The notes below the pieces were generated by a model, which did no database searches, was not told where the DNA came from, and worked only from the letters and a program-made list of their open reading frames with translations. The position numbers and the translations under genes are program-made. A stretch of 5,420 nt of DNA, from NCBI GenBank assembly GCA_006954465.1, contig LVVU01000097.1, positions 1 through 5,420 of the forward strand, written 5' to 3'. The stretch comes from Candidatus Methanoprimaticola hominis (GTDB lineage Archaea > Thermoplasmatota > Thermoplasmata > Methanomassiliicoccales > Methanomethylophilaceae). Below are positions 3,104 to 5,420 of the stretch, piece by piece (the stretch's first letter is position 1; the number at the start of each line of letters is the position of its first letter).

Positions 3104-5420
3104 ATGGCTAGCAGACAGAACTACTGTCAACTGCTGGGGCTCAACCCGCTGAAGGAATCCACCTACACGCCGGATGCCATCGCCAAGAAGATCGAGACGA
3201 AGCGCGGCAAATGGGCGAACGACAGCAGGAACAAGCAGAACGATACGGAGCAGCGCTTCAAGGCGGAGCGTCTCGTCGAGATGACGGACGACATGATCAG
3301 GGTCTTCAACGACCCCATGCTCCGCAGGAGGGAGTTCACCGACGGACAGGCCTCCCTCAAGGGAAAGGCCCAGAAGCTCCGCATGGACTGCGTCATCCTC
3401 ACCGACGGGACGTACCTGTGCCCCGCCGGCATCGCCGAGGCATACACCAAGAAGCTCCACTGGGAGGGCGTTAGCAAGGCCGACGTCCTCAAGCTGGCCG
3501 GCATAAAGGAGGGATCGCCTCCCAAGCCGGTCAACGACAAGATCCTCAACGCCTACAAGGGACTGAGGTCGGTCGACTCCTACACCCCCATGGAGATGCT
3601 GAACGCGCTGATCAACCATCCCAACCTGGAGATCGGTCTGGACCCCCTCAGCGAGGGCAGCTCGTTCTCCCAGATCAGGAACGCGTTCGAGATCTGCGAC
3701 AAGAGGGTCAACAGCGTCCGCCCGGACATCCTGCCCGAGCAGGACTCCTACATCCAGGCGATGAGGACCGTCAAGCTCGTCCTCGAGCCGGACAAGGAGC
3801 TCTCCTCGCTGATAGCCTACGGAAGGTGCAACCGCGCCCTGATCCCCGTGATGGAGACCATCGAGGAGGAGTACAGCACCCAGTTCACCAGGAGCTACAT
3901 CGACGAGCTGCTGAACGCCCGCCTCCCGCGCGATGTGGACGGCGGGATGGCGATAGCCATCCTCCAGCAGTTCTGCCACAAGAAGAAGATCGCCGCCAAC
4001 TTCTCGGAGTCGGACAGCAGCATGATCCGCTGCCCCGAGTGCGGCAACATGGTCCAGGCGGGACCCAACACCGTGTTCTGCCCGGCGTGCGGCAAGAACT
4101 TCAAGACCGTCTGCCCGGCGTGCAGCACGCCCCAGCAGTCCAAGAACGCCGTATGCATCAAGTGCGGATTCAACTTCAAGGACGGGATGCAGAAGGCGGA
4201 GCGCCAGGCTCTGGAGTTCCGCATGAACATGCAGAGCGGGAAGGTCGGCAAGGCCGAGAAGGCACTGGCCAACCTGAAGGACCTGTTCCCCGGATACTCG
4301 GGGATCAGCGGGATGTCCGTGGAGCTCGACAAGGCCAAGGCGGACATCGCTTCATCCCGCAAGTTCATCATGGATTCCTACTCCCGCGGGAGATACTACG
4401 AATCCAAATGCGCGGTGGAGGCGCTGGCGAAGAAGTTCCCAGATGCTCTGGAGAACGACATCGAACTCAAGCAGAAGTACGACGACTGCTCCGCCCGCTA
4501 CGTCTCCGCGGAGGTCCAATGCAGCAAGGCCGCCGTCGCCGATACCAAAGCGAAGAGGATGGAATGCTACGTCAACGCCTCCGAGATCTGCCCGGACCAC
4601 CCGGTCGCCAAAGCGAAGCTCCGCGAGGATCCCCCGACCGGACCCGCTGATCCGATAGGCACCCTGGGCGAGAGGTCGTTCACCATCAAGTTCATGCCTC
4701 CGGCCGACGCCGCCGGCGTGACGTACTGCATCTATAGGGAGAAGAACTCCCTTCCGACCGTGACCGAGGACACCCGCCCCCTGGCGGAGATCCCCACCAC
4801 CGTCTACGCCGACAAAACCCTGGACCCGGGCGTGGAGTACTACTACTCGGTGTACTCGAAGCGCTGGGGCATCCTCTCCAAGGAGGGCGCCCACATCGGA
4901 CCGGTCATGATGATCTCCGAGGTGGACACCGTCACCATAACGCCCATCGACGGGGGGCTCCGCATCATGTACGAGAAGCCCCGCGGAGCGTCCAAGGTGA
5001 GGCTCTGGAGGTCCGACGGCAAGGACGGCTCCGGCATAGGAACGGAGATCGCCCTCAACGGCGCCACCGTCTACGACGACATCGGACTGGTGGGCGGCAG
5101 GAAGTACTACTACCTGTTCGTCGCCGAATACCTGGGAAGGAACAAGGTCGAGAGATCCCAGGGGGTCATCTTCAGCGAGACCACCGTCGATGCTCCGAAG
5201 CCCGTCAGGGACCTCAAGATCGGATGGAACAAGACCGATGGAACCTACACGGCCAAATGGACCACCACGGAGCACGTCGTGCTCTATTCGTCCCCGAAGA
5301 AGCTCAACCTCTCAGGCAACATGGTCTCCATGGACGACATCAAGTCCTGGATGACCGAGATCAAGCCCATGGTCGAGTACATGGACGGGATGAAGTTCGC
5401 CCTGCCCGACGGCGCGGTGC
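3104..5420 (+). CDS. multidomain protein: J-like region, two zinc ribbons, TPR-like helices, FN3-like repeats (C-terminus cut)
   Basis: From ATG at 3104 the frame stays open to the window edge, giving at least 772 residues. Residues 6-80 resemble a J domain in layout: NYCQLLGLNP, a helix with KKIETKRGKW, FKAERLVEMTDDMIRVF, then NDPMLRRREF like the DP..R..YD ending. The HPD loop is absent; WANDSRN takes its place. Residues about 93-300 are mostly helical and unrecognised. Two zinc ribbons follow, with eight cysteines in four CxxC knuckles: C310/C313 with C326/C329, and C337/C340 with C351/C354. Residues 362-508 are helical, with TPR-like A..a...l...fP patterns. From about 510 come beta-rich FN3-like modules (510-605, 608-692, and one starting near 698), each with a TL.PG..YYY.V-like or GGRKYYYLF strand. 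No signal peptide or membrane helix is seen. The 11-nt gap to the Hsp70-vWA gene suggests a dedicated partner or scaffold for that chaperone. The J-like call is by pattern only. No strong Shine-Dalgarno precedes the start; GGCGAAT is the nearest purine-rich stretch. Confidence 0.85.
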   Translation, partial: MASRQNYCQLLGLNPLKESTYTPDAIAKKIETKRGKWANDSRNKQNDTEQRFKAERLVEMTDDMIRVFNDPMLRRREFTDGQASLKGKAQKLRMDCVILTDGTYLCPAGIAEAYTKKLHWEGVSKADVLKLAGIKEGSPPKPVNDKILNAYKGLRSVDSYTPMEMLNALINHPNLEIGLDPLSEGSSFSQIRNAFEICDKRVNSVRPDILPEQDSYIQAMRTVKLVLEPDKELSSLIAYGRCNRALIPVMETIEEEYSTQFTRSYIDELLNARLPRDVDGGMAIAILQQFCHKKKIAANFSESDSSMIRCPECGNMVQAGPNTVFCPACGKNFKTVCPACSTPQQSKNAVCIKCGFNFKDGMQKAERQALEFRMNMQSGKVGKAEKALANLKDLFPGYSGISGMSVELDKAKADIASSRKFIMDSYSRGRYYESKCAVEALAKKFPDALENDIELKQKYDDCSARYVSAEVQCSKAAVADTKAKRMECYVNASEICPDHPVAKAKLREDPPTGPADPIGTLGERSFTIKFMPPADAAGVTYCIYREKNSLPTVTEDTRPLAEIPTTVYADKTLDPGVEYYYSVYSKRWGILSKEGAHIGPVMMISEVDTVTITPIDGGLRIMYEKPRGASKVRLWRSDGKDGSGIGTEIALNGATVYDDIGLVGGRKYYYLFVAEYLGRNKVERSQGVIFSETTVDAPKPVRDLKIGWNKTDGTYTAKWTTTEHVVLYSSPKKLNLSGNMVSMDDIKSWMTEIKPMVEYMDGMKFALPDGAV

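Noticed and set aside
2630..3979. 449-residue open frame on the minus strand across the two large genes
   Set aside because: It spans the end of one real gene and the start of the next on the opposite strand, has low-complexity composition and no recognisable domain.
4352..5275. 307-residue open frame on the minus strand
   Set aside because: Antisense shadow of the zinc-ribbon/FN3 gene, whose own frame shows clear domain patterns throughout.

Overview
The window is GC-rich, gene-dense DNA that reads as archaeal. It suggests a euryarchaeon of the Thermoplasmata / Methanomassiliicoccales kind. The grounds are indirect: strong use of AGG for Arg and GGA for Gly, mostly weak Shine-Dalgarno sequences, an archaeal-type TATA box about 33 bp before a start codon (nearly leaderless transcript), and a TTG start behind one strong AGGAGG. 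The taxonomic call is an inference; no marker gene is present.

Layout. At the left edge, on the minus strand, is the N-terminal part of a Sel1-like (TPR-type) repeat protein (256 down to 1). A 101-bp divergent spacer follows, with a candidate TATA element and a perfect 6-bp inverted repeat just before the next start. A small plus-strand operon then encodes a 61-residue protein with two membrane helices (358-543) and, overlapping its stop codon, an ArsR/SmtB-family metal sensor closely resembling CadC (540-896). A 132-bp spacer holds a 15-bp palindrome and a clear TATA box. The main operon comes next: an Hsp70-like protein whose C-terminal lid is replaced by a von Willebrand factor A domain with an intact MIDAS (1029-3092), and 11 nt later a large multidomain protein that runs off the window (3104-5420, at least 772 residues). 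The second protein has a J-like N-terminal region without the HPD motif, a helical middle part, two zinc ribbons, further TPR-like helices and a series of fibronectin-III-like beta domains.

How the genes may work together. The last two genes look like one unusual chaperone module. The Hsp70 keeps its nucleotide-binding motifs and the beta part of the substrate domain, but the helical lid is exchanged for a metal-dependent protein-binding vWA domain. The neighbouring protein looks like a dedicated partner, pairing a divergent J-like region with a zinc-ribbon/TPR/FN3 scaffold. Neither protein shows a signal peptide or membrane segment, so both should act in the cytoplasm. The Sel1-repeat gene and the metal-sensor operon are next to this module but are transcribed separately; a functional link is only a guess. 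The Hsp70-vWA plus degenerate-J/zinc-ribbon/FN3 pair is the strongest candidate for a poorly described system here.
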